Shown here piece after piece: positions 36,195-44,784 of a stretch of 64,000 bases of DNA. The position numbers and the translations under genes are program-made. Source of the stretch: Candidatus Gastranaerophilales bacterium (lineage in GTDB: Bacteria; Cyanobacteriota; Vampirovibrionia; Gastranaerophilales; Gastranaerophilaceae). A model generated the notes under the pieces. That model had not been told where the DNA came from and did no database searches. It saw only the letters and a program-made list of their open reading frames with translations. The DNA is taken from NCBI GenBank assembly GCA_944322745.1, contig CALUPV010000003.1, forward strand, positions 62,001-126,000, given 5' to 3'. Numbering within the stretch: the first letter of the stretch is position 1; every line of letters starts with the position of its first letter.

Positions 36195-36806
36195 ATGAAT
36201 ATAAGTCCTATTGCGTTTAAAGGTACTTTTTGTATAGAACAAAAAGATTTAAATAGTAAGACATTTACTCAGATACTTTCAAAAAAAGATAACTTAGAAA
36301 TGTCTTTTCAAGTTAGCGGGTATACAAATCCCGGTAAGTTGTATGTGCAAATGCCTTATGAGTTTGATTCTCAACTTATGAAATTGCTCGCGAAGATTTC
36401 TGTACCGTATAAAAGAATTGAAGAAGATGAGTCATTAGAACCGGATAATATTATTAAAAGAATGGTTCTTTCTCCTAGTGGCGAAAATAGAGAAGAGTTC
36501 TTACAAAAAATTGATGCGACAAAACTTGATGTTGAACTAAAAAAAAATCCTGAAATGCATGTTGGATATAAAGGTAAAAATGGATCAAGACTTAAATATG
36601 ATAGATTTAAGACTTTTCTAAAAACAAATCAAGAAATTCGTTCGCCTATTGTTTATCTTAGAAAACTTCCAAGTGGTAAAGTAGAAACTCATATCTATGA
36701 TGGTCGTCACCGTTTTGCTGTTTTAAGAGATATGGGTATTAAACAAATTCCCGTAACTATTGATGAAGATTCATTAAAACTTGCTAGAGAAATAGGTTTG
36801 GTATAA
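36195..36806 (+). CDS. ParB/sulfiredoxin-fold-like protein with N-terminal IAFKG motif
   Basis: 203 residues, unrecognised as a whole. It starts MNISPIAFKGTF, one of the SF-type N-terminal motifs of this window. The C-terminal third reads SPIVYLRKLPSG, then THIYDGRHRFAVLRDMGIKQIPVTI. The D-G-x-H-R block followed by a hydrophobic helix and IPVxI strand is the ParB-N/sulfiredoxin-fold signature. That fold includes ParB CTPases, nucleases and kinase-like proteins, so the activity cannot be set. No HTH domain is visible, which argues against a true ParB. Monocistronic. Confidence 0.7.
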   Translation: MNISPIAFKGTFCIEQKDLNSKTFTQILSKKDNLEMSFQVSGYTNPGKLYVQMPYEFDSQLMKLLAKISVPYKRIEEDESLEPDNIIKRMVLSPSGENREEFLQKIDATKLDVELKKNPEMHVGYKGKNGSRLKYDRFKTFLKTNQEIRSPIVYLRKLPSGKVETHIYDGRHRFAVLRDMGIKQIPVTIDEDSLKLAREIGLV

Positions 36807-36882
36807 TTTTTTAAAATTTTATGAGATTCTATGTTATTTAAAAAGTCTTTGAACTTTGAAAATAATACCTCGTTATAGAGTA

Positions 36883-36928
36883 TATAATATTGTTGACTGA
36901 TTTCTTAATCAGTTTGATATTTTATAAT
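36883..36928 (+). promoter_or_regulatory. promoter region with 7-bp palindrome before the efflux operon
   Basis: ACTGATT (36896-36902) and AATCAGT (36907-36913) form a perfect 7-bp inverted repeat. TTGACT (36893-36898), 17 bases, GATATT (36916-36921) would place it in the spacer. TATAAT (36883-36888) just upstream is an alternative -10, placing it at the start site. Either way an operator is plausible. Confidence 0.45.
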
Positions 36929-36950
36929 TAATTTCGAAATAATAATTACT

Positions 36951-38363
36951 ATGAAAAAAATTATAATAATAGCATTTATATTTATACTCTCCAGTTCTTT
37001 TAAAGCATTTGCCATAGATGAGATACAGCAAGGTGCTACGTTATCTGTTGAGGACTGTGTTGAAATAGGTATAAAGAATAATCCGCAAATAAAAATATAT
37101 GAACAGTATGTAAAAATGCAGGATTATGCTGTAGGCAGAAGTAAAGCCAGTTATTTCCCAACAATAGGTGCAAGTATTGGACATGATTACGGTAATTCTG
37201 ACTCAGGATTTCGTGCTGTTCAGAATAGGGGTTCTTCTGCAAAAGTTGCCCTGAATCAACTTATATACAGTTTTGGTAAAGTTTTTTCAAAAGTTAAGAT
37301 GGAAAAATTCTATAAAATTGCGGCTGAATATGATCTTCAAACTGCAATTTTAGATGTAAGTAACAGTATTAAATCTGCTTATTATGCCGTTTTGGGAGCA
37401 AAAGCAAATGTAGACATTCAAAAAGCAAATGTTTTAGTAAATGAAAGACAATATAACAGAACAAAAGCTTTCTTCGATGAAGGTTTAGTTTCTAAAATTG
37501 ATTTGGTTAACCAAGAAGTGTATTTGAGTGACGCGAAGATAAATTTAGTGAGTGCGGAAAATTTATACCAAAATGCAATTGTTCAACTCAATAATGCTAT
37601 GTCTGTTGTTAATGCTCCTGATTATAATATTGAAAATACTGAAACATTTAATTTTAAAAGTAATTATGCAGAGGTTAATCTGTTAAATATTGCAAATACG
37701 ACAACTAAAGCTGATGGAACTATTGAACCAAAAGAAGCTGTACTTACAATGCAGGTTGAAAAAACTAATATACTTGAAAATTATAAATTCACTGTATATC
37801 CTTATACACTTGAAGAATCTATTGAAAGAGCTTATAAAAACCGTCCTGATTTACTTTCTATGCAAGCTACAAAAGATGCTGTTAATGAAAATCTTAAATA
37901 TGCCAAAAAGTCTTATCTGCCTGATTTGACCGGTTCTGTCGGTTATAATTGGGGTAATAATAATTACTATTCAACAAACGGAATTACTTTAGGTGCATAT
38001 TTAACTATGAGTAATCTCAATATTATGGATACAAATTTAATGATAAAAGAAAGTAAAGCTCAGCTAGAAGTAGCAGAACAAAATGTAGAATTGGTTAAAC
38101 AAAATATATATTTTGAAGTTCAGAATGCTTATATAAATATGATTCAGTTGGAAAAAAATATACCTTTAATGCAGACAAAAGTTAAACAAACACTTGAAAA
38201 CTATGAGCTTGCCGATGCAAGATATGAAGTTGGTTTGGGTAATTTCATAGAACTTCAAGATGCAAAAGAAAATTATAATAATGCTCAAAGAGATTATGTG
38301 CAAACAATTTATAAATATAATGTTGCGTTAACAGACCTTCAAACCGCAATGGGAGAAAAATAA
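36951..38363 (+). CDS. tolC: TolC-family outer-membrane efflux protein
   Basis: 470 residues. A signal peptide (KKIIIIAFIFILSSSFKAFA) is followed by two long helical-repeat halves characteristic of TolC: TLSVEDCVEIGIKNNPQIKIYE at the start of the first half, TLEESIERAYKNRPDLLSMQ at the start of the second, and ENYELADARYEVGLGNFIELQDAK near the end. It forms the outer-membrane channel for the MacA- and MacB-like proteins encoded immediately downstream. Its stop overlaps the next ATG by one base (TAATG). The presence of TolC implies a diderm envelope. Confidence 0.92.
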   Translation: MKKIIIIAFIFILSSSFKAFAIDEIQQGATLSVEDCVEIGIKNNPQIKIYEQYVKMQDYAVGRSKASYFPTIGASIGHDYGNSDSGFRAVQNRGSSAKVALNQLIYSFGKVFSKVKMEKFYKIAAEYDLQTAILDVSNSIKSAYYAVLGAKANVDIQKANVLVNERQYNRTKAFFDEGLVSKIDLVNQEVYLSDAKINLVSAENLYQNAIVQLNNAMSVVNAPDYNIENTETFNFKSNYAEVNLLNIANTTTKADGTIEPKEAVLTMQVEKTNILENYKFTVYPYTLEESIERAYKNRPDLLSMQATKDAVNENLKYAKKSYLPDLTGSVGYNWGNNNYYSTNGITLGAYLTMSNLNIMDTNLMIKESKAQLEVAEQNVELVKQNIYFEVQNAYINMIQLEKNIPLMQTKVKQTLENYELADARYEVGLGNFIELQDAKENYNNAQRDYVQTIYKYNVALTDLQTAMGEK

Positions 38364-39502
38364 TGAAAAAATATATAATTGGACTTGTTGTTATTTTGAT
38401 TATAATTGTTCCGTTTGTTCTGAATAAGAAAAATGGCAAGGCTCAATATTTATCAGAGCCTATTCAAAAAAGGACAATAACTCAAATAGTAGAAGCAACA
38501 GGGACAATAGAGCCTATTAATACTGTTTCTATAGGTTCTCAGGTCTCAGGCAGGATTGATGAAATCTTTGTAGACTATAATTCTCATGTAGAAAAAGGTC
38601 AATTACTTGCGCAAATAGATACATCATTATTTAAAGCACAACTTCAACAAGCAGAAGCTAATATTAATAATGCGAGAGCTACTTTACAAAAAAATAAAGC
38701 ATTATTAGACTATGATACTAAAACTTACCATAGGTATAAGAATCTTTATGAGAGAAACTTAGTATCAAAAAATGATTTGGATGAAGCAGAATCTGCTTAT
38801 AAATCAGATTTAGCACAAGTCTCAGCAGCAAGAGCTTCCATAATGCAAGCAGAAGCTAATTACGCTACAGCTTCAGCAAATATGGGGTATACAAAAATAG
38901 TTTCTCCCGTAAAAGGAATAGTAATATCAAAAGAAGTTGAAGTGGGCCAAACCGTTGCTGCAAGCTTTCAAACTCCTACATTATTTACTGTTGCAGAAGA
39001 CTTAACGAAAATGCAAATAGAAACAAGTGTTTCTGAAGCGGATATCGGTAAAGTTCAAGAAGGTCAAGATGTGGAATATACTCTTGACGGTTATCCCGAT
39101 CTTGTATTTACGGGAAAAGTAAGTCAGGTAAGGTTATCTCCTACAACAGAATCCAATGTAGTAACTTATACTGTTATTATCGAAGTTGAGAATAACGAAG
39201 GTAAATTGCTTCCCGGTATGACTGCTAATGTTTCAATTATTACAGGTAAAAAAGAAGATATACTAACGGTTCCGAATGTAGCATTGAAATTTACCGTTGC
39301 AGGAAATACTCAAAAGTATGATCAAAAAGGTATATGGATTAATAAAAAAGGTAAACCCGTAAGAATAAATATTGAAACAGGTGTAAGTGATGATAATTAT
39401 ACTGAGGTAATTTCGGATAAAATAAAAGAAGGCGATATTGTCTACACAAGAAATCTGACTAATGCAAGAAAAACAAGTAATATGAGGGTACCAAGGATAT
39501 AG
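38363..39502 (+). CDS. macA: MacA-like periplasmic adaptor (HlyD family)
   Basis: 379 residues. An N-terminal membrane anchor (IIGLVVILIIIVPFVLN) precedes a biotinyl-lipoyl-like domain split by a coiled-coil hairpin (QAEANINNARATLQKNKALL ... QAEANYATASANMGYTKIVSPV). Beta-barrel and membrane-proximal domains follow (GMTANVSIITGKKEDILTVPNVAL). It links the MacB-type ABC transporter to TolC. It has one-base overlaps or gaps with both neighbours, which together make a full tripartite system. Confidence 0.92.
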   Translation: MKKYIIGLVVILIIIVPFVLNKKNGKAQYLSEPIQKRTITQIVEATGTIEPINTVSIGSQVSGRIDEIFVDYNSHVEKGQLLAQIDTSLFKAQLQQAEANINNARATLQKNKALLDYDTKTYHRYKNLYERNLVSKNDLDEAESAYKSDLAQVSAARASIMQAEANYATASANMGYTKIVSPVKGIVISKEVEVGQTVAASFQTPTLFTVAEDLTKMQIETSVSEADIGKVQEGQDVEYTLDGYPDLVFTGKVSQVRLSPTTESNVVTYTVIIEVENNEGKLLPGMTANVSIITGKKEDILTVPNVALKFTVAGNTQKYDQKGIWINKKGKPVRINIETGVSDDNYTEVISDKIKEGDIVYTRNLTNARKTSNMRVPRI

Positions 39503-39503
39503 A

Positions 39504-40220
39504 ATGCCGTTAATTGAAGTAAAACATGCTATAAAAACATATAAAACAGGTGAAGAAAGCTTTAATGCTTTAGATGATGTTTCTTTATCAATAGAAAAAG
39601 GTGAACTTGTTGCGATAATGGGAACTTCAGGAAGCGGGAAATCTACTTGTATGAATATGCTTGGTACATTAGATAAACCTAATTCGGGAAGTTATTATCT
39701 TGATGGTATTGATGTACTTTCTCTTTCACCTGATGAACTTTCTGATATAAGAAATTTAAAATTAGGTTTTGTATTTCAAGGTTTTAATTTGATTTCAAGA
39801 ACATCTGCTATAGATAATGTGGAATTACCGATGATATATAAAGGTATTCCTGAAGAAGAACGTCATAGAAGAGCAAGAGAAGCATTAAAAATTGTCGGAT
39901 TAGAAAAAAGAGAAGATCATATGCCAAATCAAATGTCAGGTGGTCAACAGCAAAGAGTTGCAATAGCAAGAGCTATTGTAAATGATGCTCCTTTAATTCT
40001 AGCAGATGAACCCACAGGTAACTTGGATACTAAAACAAGTATAGAAGTTATGGAATTTTTTGTAAGATTAAATGAACAAACAGGTAAAACAATAGTAATT
40101 GTTACACATGAGCCTGATATTGCAGAATATTGCAGAAGAATTATTCGTTTTAAGGATGGAAAAATAGTCTCGGATTTATCAAGAGAAGAGTGGCAAAAAA
40201 CAAGGACAAGGCAGACTTAA
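39504..40220 (+). CDS. MacB/LolD-type ABC transporter ATP-binding protein
   Basis: 238 residues. Walker A GTSGSGKST, Q-loop VFQGFNLI, signature MSGGQQQRVAIARA, Walker B LILADEPTGNLD and H-loop VTHEPDIAEYC are all intact. In E. coli MacB this domain is fused to the permease; here it is a separate gene followed by one. It energises export of macrolide-like compounds, peptides or lipids. One base separates it from macA. Confidence 0.93.
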   Translation: MPLIEVKHAIKTYKTGEESFNALDDVSLSIEKGELVAIMGTSGSGKSTCMNMLGTLDKPNSGSYYLDGIDVLSLSPDELSDIRNLKLGFVFQGFNLISRTSAIDNVELPMIYKGIPEEERHRRAREALKIVGLEKREDHMPNQMSGGQQQRVAIARAIVNDAPLILADEPTGNLDTKTSIEVMEFFVRLNEQTGKTIVIVTHEPDIAEYCRRIIRFKDGKIVSDLSREEWQKTRTRQT

Positions 40221-40222
40221 TT

Positions 40223-41452
40223 ATGATGGATTTAAAATCTACAACTAAAATGGCGATTAATTCATTAAAAGTGAATAAGCTTCGTTCTGCTCTGACAAGT
40301 TTAGGTATTATTATCGGTGTAAGTGCAGTAATTATAATGCTTGCTATTGGAACAGGCGCCAGTAAGCAAGTTCAGGCTAATATGGAGTCTATGGGCAGTA
40401 ACTTGCTTACAATTCGTTCATCTTCAGCAAGAACAGGAGGTGTAAGTTTAGGTATAGGTACATGTCCATCTTTAACATTGAAAGATGCTACGGCTATTGA
40501 AAAAATGATTGCTGATATAGATGCCGTTGCACCTGTTTCTAATGAGAGTAAACAAGTTATGTACGGTAATCAAAACTGGCAAACTACGGTTTACGGTACA
40601 ACTCCAAAGTATTTGTATGCTAAAAATTATGAGATAGATTTAGGCAGAAGATTTTCTTTTGAAGATGTTAAAAACAGCGCAAAAGTATGTTTAATAGGTT
40701 CTACTGTTGCAACTGAACTATTTGGTGATGTTTCACCTATTGATAAGGTTATAAGAATTGGAAATGTTCCATTTAAAGTTCTTGGTACTTTAAAAACTAA
40801 AGGTTCATCAGGACCATTTGATCAGGATGATTTAATTTTTATCCCTATAACAACGGCTCAAAAGAAATTATTTGGGGTTGCTTTCCCCGGTACTGTAAAA
40901 ATGATAATAGTTAAAGGTCAAGATGCCGATACTCTAAATAATGTCGAAAAAAATATAGAAGAACTTTTAAAACAAAGACATAATATCGGTAAAAATCAAG
41001 TTAATGACTTTGAAATAAGAAATTCAGCAGAATTTCAGGAAAAAATGAAATCAACAGTTCAAACTTTTGCTATACTTTTGGCGTCTATTGCTTCTGTATC
41101 ATTGCTTGTTGGCGGTATAGGTATTATGAATATTATGCTTGTTTCTGTTACAGAAAGAACAAAAGAAATAGGTATTAGAATGGCAATAGGGGCAAGGGCT
41201 TCTGATATCAGATGGCAATTTTTGATTGAATCATTTTTATTATCTATGATCGGAGGTTTAATTGGTGTAGCTACCGGTATAATAGGGGCAAAGTCTGTTG
41301 AATTTTTCTCTGAAGGTATGAGTATTTCAATTTCGTTATTTTCTATATTTTTATCATTGGGATTTTCGGGGCTTGTTGGTATAGCTTTCGGATATTATCC
41401 TGCTTACAAGGCTTCATTATTAAATCCTATTGATGCTCTAAGATATGAATGA
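40223..41452 (+). CDS. MacB-type ABC transporter permease (FtsX-like)
   Basis: About 409 residues. An N-terminal membrane helix (LTSLGIIIGVSAVIIMLAIGTG) precedes a large periplasmic MacB_PCD domain. Three C-terminal FtsX-domain helices follow, with VGGIGIMNIMLVSVTERTKEIGIRMAIGA at the first and SLLNPIDALRYE at the end, both hallmarks of MacB. The frame extends to GTG 40190 inside the ATPase gene, but ATG 40223 with AAGG 40208-40211 upstream is the likelier start. It completes the TolC-MacA-MacB operon. Confidence 0.92.
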   Translation: MMDLKSTTKMAINSLKVNKLRSALTSLGIIIGVSAVIIMLAIGTGASKQVQANMESMGSNLLTIRSSSARTGGVSLGIGTCPSLTLKDATAIEKMIADIDAVAPVSNESKQVMYGNQNWQTTVYGTTPKYLYAKNYEIDLGRRFSFEDVKNSAKVCLIGSTVATELFGDVSPIDKVIRIGNVPFKVLGTLKTKGSSGPFDQDDLIFIPITTAQKKLFGVAFPGTVKMIIVKGQDADTLNNVEKNIEELLKQRHNIGKNQVNDFEIRNSAEFQEKMKSTVQTFAILLASIASVSLLVGGIGIMNIMLVSVTERTKEIGIRMAIGARASDIRWQFLIESFLLSMIGGLIGVATGIIGAKSVEFFSEGMSISISLFSIFLSLGFSGLVGIAFGYYPAYKASLLNPIDALRYE

Positions 41453-41464
41453 TATAATTTCTCT

Positions 41465-43096
41465 ATGAAAATTGAGAAGATAAATAATAAACAGATTTGT
41501 TTTTTTTATATTCCACTCTTTTTGTTTATTATTTTGTTCGGTATTTATCTTGGACATAATTTTGCTATTTTTGAAGATGATTTAGTTTATTCAACTTATT
41601 ATAAAAGTGAAAAAATTTTTAATTGTTTGAATTTTAACTTTGGTCATGGTGGCGGTTATTTGGGATATTTTTTATCTAAATTCTTATCTTTTGGACTACC
41701 TAATTTATTATCAATTCACCCTTGTGACTTTACTGTTTTTCATTTAGTGATTAAAGGATTTTTTACAATTATTACTTTATTATTAATTGCGAAATTTTCT
41801 ACCTTCTTTTATAGGTCGAAACCAATTTTTATATCAGTTTTTTCTTTTTTGATTTTTTATTATTTCTTTTATTTATGTAAGTTAGAAACATTAATAGCAG
41901 GTGTAAGTTATAATTATTATAGGTATTCTTTTTCTCTTATATTTTTTAGTATTGTAGTTTATTTTATATTTGAAAATCTTATAAAAAATAAAAAAATTAC
42001 AAAATTTAAATCTATATTATTTATTCTTCTTTGTGCTTTTATCGCAGGTACTTCAAGCGAAATTATATTTATAACTTTAATACTTTTTTCAGTGTTAATA
42101 TTGCTATATCAATTGATTATATGTTTTATCTCTTTTTTGAGAAAATCACCTGAATTTTGGAATTTATATAAGTTTAATATTAGTAAAAGTTTTATCTTAA
42201 TATTCTTAGTATTAAGTTTTGCGGTTTTTAGCTTTGTATCATCTTCCGGATTTAAAGAAGTTGCAATATCTAGAGGATTATCAAATATTTTCATTACAAA
42301 AGATTTATTGATAAATTTTATTAATCAATATATTCAGCTTTATTTTCTTGATAAAATTGCATATTGGATTATATTTTCAGTAATTTTTATTGTAAATATT
42401 ATTACAGCTTATCAAAGACAAGAAATAAAAAAAGTAATACTGCCATTATTATTACAGATTTCCATATTAGTATCTGTATTTTCACTGATATTTTGCAAAG
42501 AAACATATTATACAGGTGGGTTTTGGCTTGTTCATAATCATATAAGGTTTATTTTCTCAATGTTAATATTGTACCCGTTATTAATGCTTTTAAGTTATTT
42601 TATAAAATCATTTATATTAAAGTGCTGTAATTCTTTGGATAAGAAGAAAATTATTAATCATATAATATTGATAATTATGGTATTTTCTGTAACTTTTGCA
42701 GGTTTATTAATCAAAACAATTAATGGTAATGAATATAGAAATTTCTATAAGAAGATTGAAAATTTTAAAGTTTTTCACTATAAATTGGAAAAGGTATTTC
42801 GATTTTATTATTTGAAAAAAGAGGTTCCATATCTGCCAGGTTATATTAATTACAGGGATATCTACCGGTTTAAAAAACCAATAGGCGAATTTTGTTTTAT
42901 TGACCGCTATAATAATTTTTTACAAGCTTATTATGCCAATATATACAAAGATGATAATGTATACAATTTGCTTTATTGTGTTTCGGATAAAGCATTTGAG
43001 AAATTTTATGAAAATGGCGGAGCATTTACGGAAGAAGAACTTAAAAATATTAAGTTCTCCCGTCTTTTTGATGAAAATTTTGTTTTGAATAAATGA
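41465..43096 (+). CDS. polytopic membrane protein, GT-C glycosyltransferase-like
   Basis: 543 residues with roughly ten or more hydrophobic helices. The first helix (FFYIPLFLFIILFGIYLG) is followed by an acidic pair in AIFEDDLVYSTYY, the position where GT-C glycosyltransferases carry their catalytic acidic residues. FGHGGGYLGYFLSKFLSF follows. The last 110 residues are soluble and Tyr/Phe-rich. It resembles DUF6056-like membrane proteins from memory. The GT-C role is an inference from topology. It begins 12 bases after the efflux operon but is functionally unrelated by sequence. Confidence 0.6.
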   Translation: MKIEKINNKQICFFYIPLFLFIILFGIYLGHNFAIFEDDLVYSTYYKSEKIFNCLNFNFGHGGGYLGYFLSKFLSFGLPNLLSIHPCDFTVFHLVIKGFFTIITLLLIAKFSTFFYRSKPIFISVFSFLIFYYFFYLCKLETLIAGVSYNYYRYSFSLIFFSIVVYFIFENLIKNKKITKFKSILFILLCAFIAGTSSEIIFITLILFSVLILLYQLIICFISFLRKSPEFWNLYKFNISKSFILIFLVLSFAVFSFVSSSGFKEVAISRGLSNIFITKDLLINFINQYIQLYFLDKIAYWIIFSVIFIVNIITAYQRQEIKKVILPLLLQISILVSVFSLIFCKETYYTGGFWLVHNHIRFIFSMLILYPLLMLLSYFIKSFILKCCNSLDKKKIINHIILIIMVFSVTFAGLLIKTINGNEYRNFYKKIENFKVFHYKLEKVFRFYYLKKEVPYLPGYINYRDIYRFKKPIGEFCFIDRYNNFLQAYYANIYKDDNVYNLLYCVSDKAFEKFYENGGAFTEEELKNIKFSRLFDENFVLNK

Positions 43097-43097
43097 A

Positions 43098-44111
43098 CTA
43101 ATTAAATTCTTTCTTTAAAACAACTGCGAGTGCTTTCAGTTCATCATAAAGTTCTTTAAATTGTTCAGGATATAATGATTGAGCACCGTCACAAATTGCT
43201 GTTTCAGGTGAATTATGAACTTCGATTATTAATCCGTTTGCTCCAGCTGCAATTGATGCTTTAGACATAGGCGCAACTTTATCTCTTAAACCCGTTGCAT
43301 GGCTTGGATCTACTACAACCGGTAAGTGGCTTATTTTCTGCACTACGGGTATTGCACTTATATCAAGTGTATTTCTTGTTATATGTTCAAAAGTTCTTAT
43401 ACCTCTTTCGCACAATATAACTTCTCTATTTCCACCTGCCATAATATATTCTGCAGACATTAGCCATTCTTCAATTGTTGCACTTAAACCTCTTTTTAAT
43501 AATACAGGTTTTCTTACTTCTCCAAGACTCTTTAATAAGTTGAAGTTTTGCATATTTCTTGCACCTACTTGAAGGATATCAACATACTTTAAAAACATAG
43601 GAATTTGAGCAACTTCCATAACTTCTGAAGTTACAGCCATATTATATTTATCAGCTACTTCTCTTAGGATTTTTAAACCTTCTTCACCAAGACCTTGAAA
43701 TGCATAAGGAGATGTTCTCGGTTTAAAAGCTCCGCCTCTTAGAACTCGTACGCCATAACTGCTTAATTTTTTTGCTGTTTCATCCATTTGGTCATATGTT
43801 TCAACTGTGCAAGGTCCGGCAATCATACCTATATGGTCACCGCCAAATTTGATACCTTTTACATCAATAATAGTATCATCAGGTTTAAAAACTCTGCTTA
43901 CCAATTTATATGGAGATGATATCCTTATAACTTCTTTAACCCCATCTAAAAGTTCAATATCTCTTTTATCAATTACTTTTCTTCCGACAGCACCGATTAC
44001 GGTATGATCGGCACCTTTTGATATATGAGCATCAAATCCTTTTTGTTTTATAAAGTCGATAACTTTTTGTATTTTTTCTTCGCCCGCATTCGGCTGCATT
44101 ACTATTAACAT
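43098..44111 (-). CDS. aroF: 3-deoxy-7-phosphoheptulonate synthase (DAHP synthase, AroA-beta/AroF type)
   Basis: 337 residues, first step of the shikimate pathway. An N-terminal ferredoxin-like regulatory domain (IVMQPNAGEEKIQKVIDFI) precedes the KDO8P-synthase-like barrel with IAGPCTVETYDQM, RGGAFKPRTSPYAFQGLG, LLKRGLSATIEEW, VILCERGIRTFE and VVDPSHATGLRD. The N-terminal domain usually confers feedback inhibition by aromatic amino acids. A clear Shine-Dalgarno (AAGGAGAG) precedes ATG 44111. Confidence 0.93.
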   Translation of the reverse strand: MLIVMQPNAGEEKIQKVIDFIKQKGFDAHISKGADHTVIGAVGRKVIDKRDIELLDGVKEVIRISSPYKLVSRVFKPDDTIIDVKGIKFGGDHIGMIAGPCTVETYDQMDETAKKLSSYGVRVLRGGAFKPRTSPYAFQGLGEEGLKILREVADKYNMAVTSEVMEVAQIPMFLKYVDILQVGARNMQNFNLLKSLGEVRKPVLLKRGLSATIEEWLMSAEYIMAGGNREVILCERGIRTFEHITRNTLDISAIPVVQKISHLPVVVDPSHATGLRDKVAPMSKASIAAGANGLIIEVHNSPETAICDGAQSLYPEQFKELYDELKALAVVLKKEFN

Positions 44112-44131
44112 ACTTAACTCTCCTTAACTTG

Positions 44132-44159
44132 ATTATATAATAGACATGCAATTAATGAA
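44132..44159 (-). promoter_or_regulatory. possible sigma-70 promoter of aroF
   Basis: On the minus strand TTCATT (44159-44154), a 16-base spacer, then a perfect TATAAT (44137-44132), about 20 bases before the aroF start. The -35 match is poor. Confidence 0.35.
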
Positions 44160-44242
44160 TTAATTATAAATTTTTCTATTACATAAATTTCTTGTATTTA
44201 AATATATCATTTGCTAAAATGTATTATAAACAGGAGGTTATA

Positions 44243-44695
44243 ATGTTTAAAATTAAATTTATCTTAACAGCTTTGTTAATAATGTTTGCTGCTAATCTTT
44301 CTGCTAATGCAGGTACAATCGGTTATGCTGATTTTCAAAAAGTAATAAACGACTATTCATATGCTCGTAACGCTTATAAAGATATTGATAATAAATTAGT
44401 TGAACTTCAAGAATATGCAATTAGTAAAGATAAGCAATATAAAGCTATTGAATCGCCGATTCAAAAGAAAACTTTTGAAGAACAAATTCAAAAAGAATTT
44501 AGAGCTAAAGAAGAAAGAATTTATAATTTAAAGACACAAAAAGAAAAAACTATTCGTGACAACATCTTAGCTGCTTGTAAATCAGTAGCTGCTGCTAAAA
44601 AGTTAGATGTAATTCTTGACTATGGTGTTGTATACGCAGGCGGTGTTGATGTTACAAATGATATTATTCAATATTTAAATACTCAAAAGAAATAA
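44243..44695 (+). CDS. OmpH/Skp-family periplasmic chaperone (copy 1)
   Basis: 150 residues from ATG 44243. A signal peptide ending in ANLSANA is followed by TIGYADFQKVINDY, a long Lys/Glu coiled coil (about 45-110), and a C-terminal VILDYGVVYAGGVDVTNDII strand-turn typical of OmpH. The frame extends 17 codons upstream, but AGGAGG (44232-44237) immediately before this ATG and the signal peptide fix the start. Skp-like proteins hold unfolded outer-membrane proteins. Copy 2 lies at 48.5 kb. Confidence 0.88.
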   Translation: MFKIKFILTALLIMFAANLSANAGTIGYADFQKVINDYSYARNAYKDIDNKLVELQEYAISKDKQYKAIESPIQKKTFEEQIQKEFRAKEERIYNLKTQKEKTIRDNILAACKSVAAAKKLDVILDYGVVYAGGVDVTNDIIQYLNTQKK

Positions 44696-44715
44696 TATTT
44701 TATAGTTTTTTACAT

Positions 44716-44756
44716 AAGAGAAGCCCGAATATTTAATATATTTAAAGGCTTCTCTT
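44716..44756 (+). other. 10-bp inverted repeat between ompH copy 1 and the pyrimidine phosphorylase gene
   Basis: AAGAGAAGCC (44716-44725) pairs perfectly with GGCTTCTCTT (44747-44756) across 21 AT-rich bases. No T-run follows, so it is not a standard terminator. It could be a processing or attenuation hairpin in the leader of the next gene. Confidence 0.5.
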
Positions 44757-44784
44757 ACTAGTTCTAACAGAGATTGGGGTTTAT

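Noticed and set aside
36195-36806. True chromosome-partitioning ParB
   Set aside because: Only the Srx/ParB-like C-terminal block is present. There is no helix-turn-helix, no parA neighbour and no parS site.
44716-44756. Hairpin after ompH copy 1 as a rho-independent terminator
   Set aside because: The stem is good but no T-run follows, and the loop is long.
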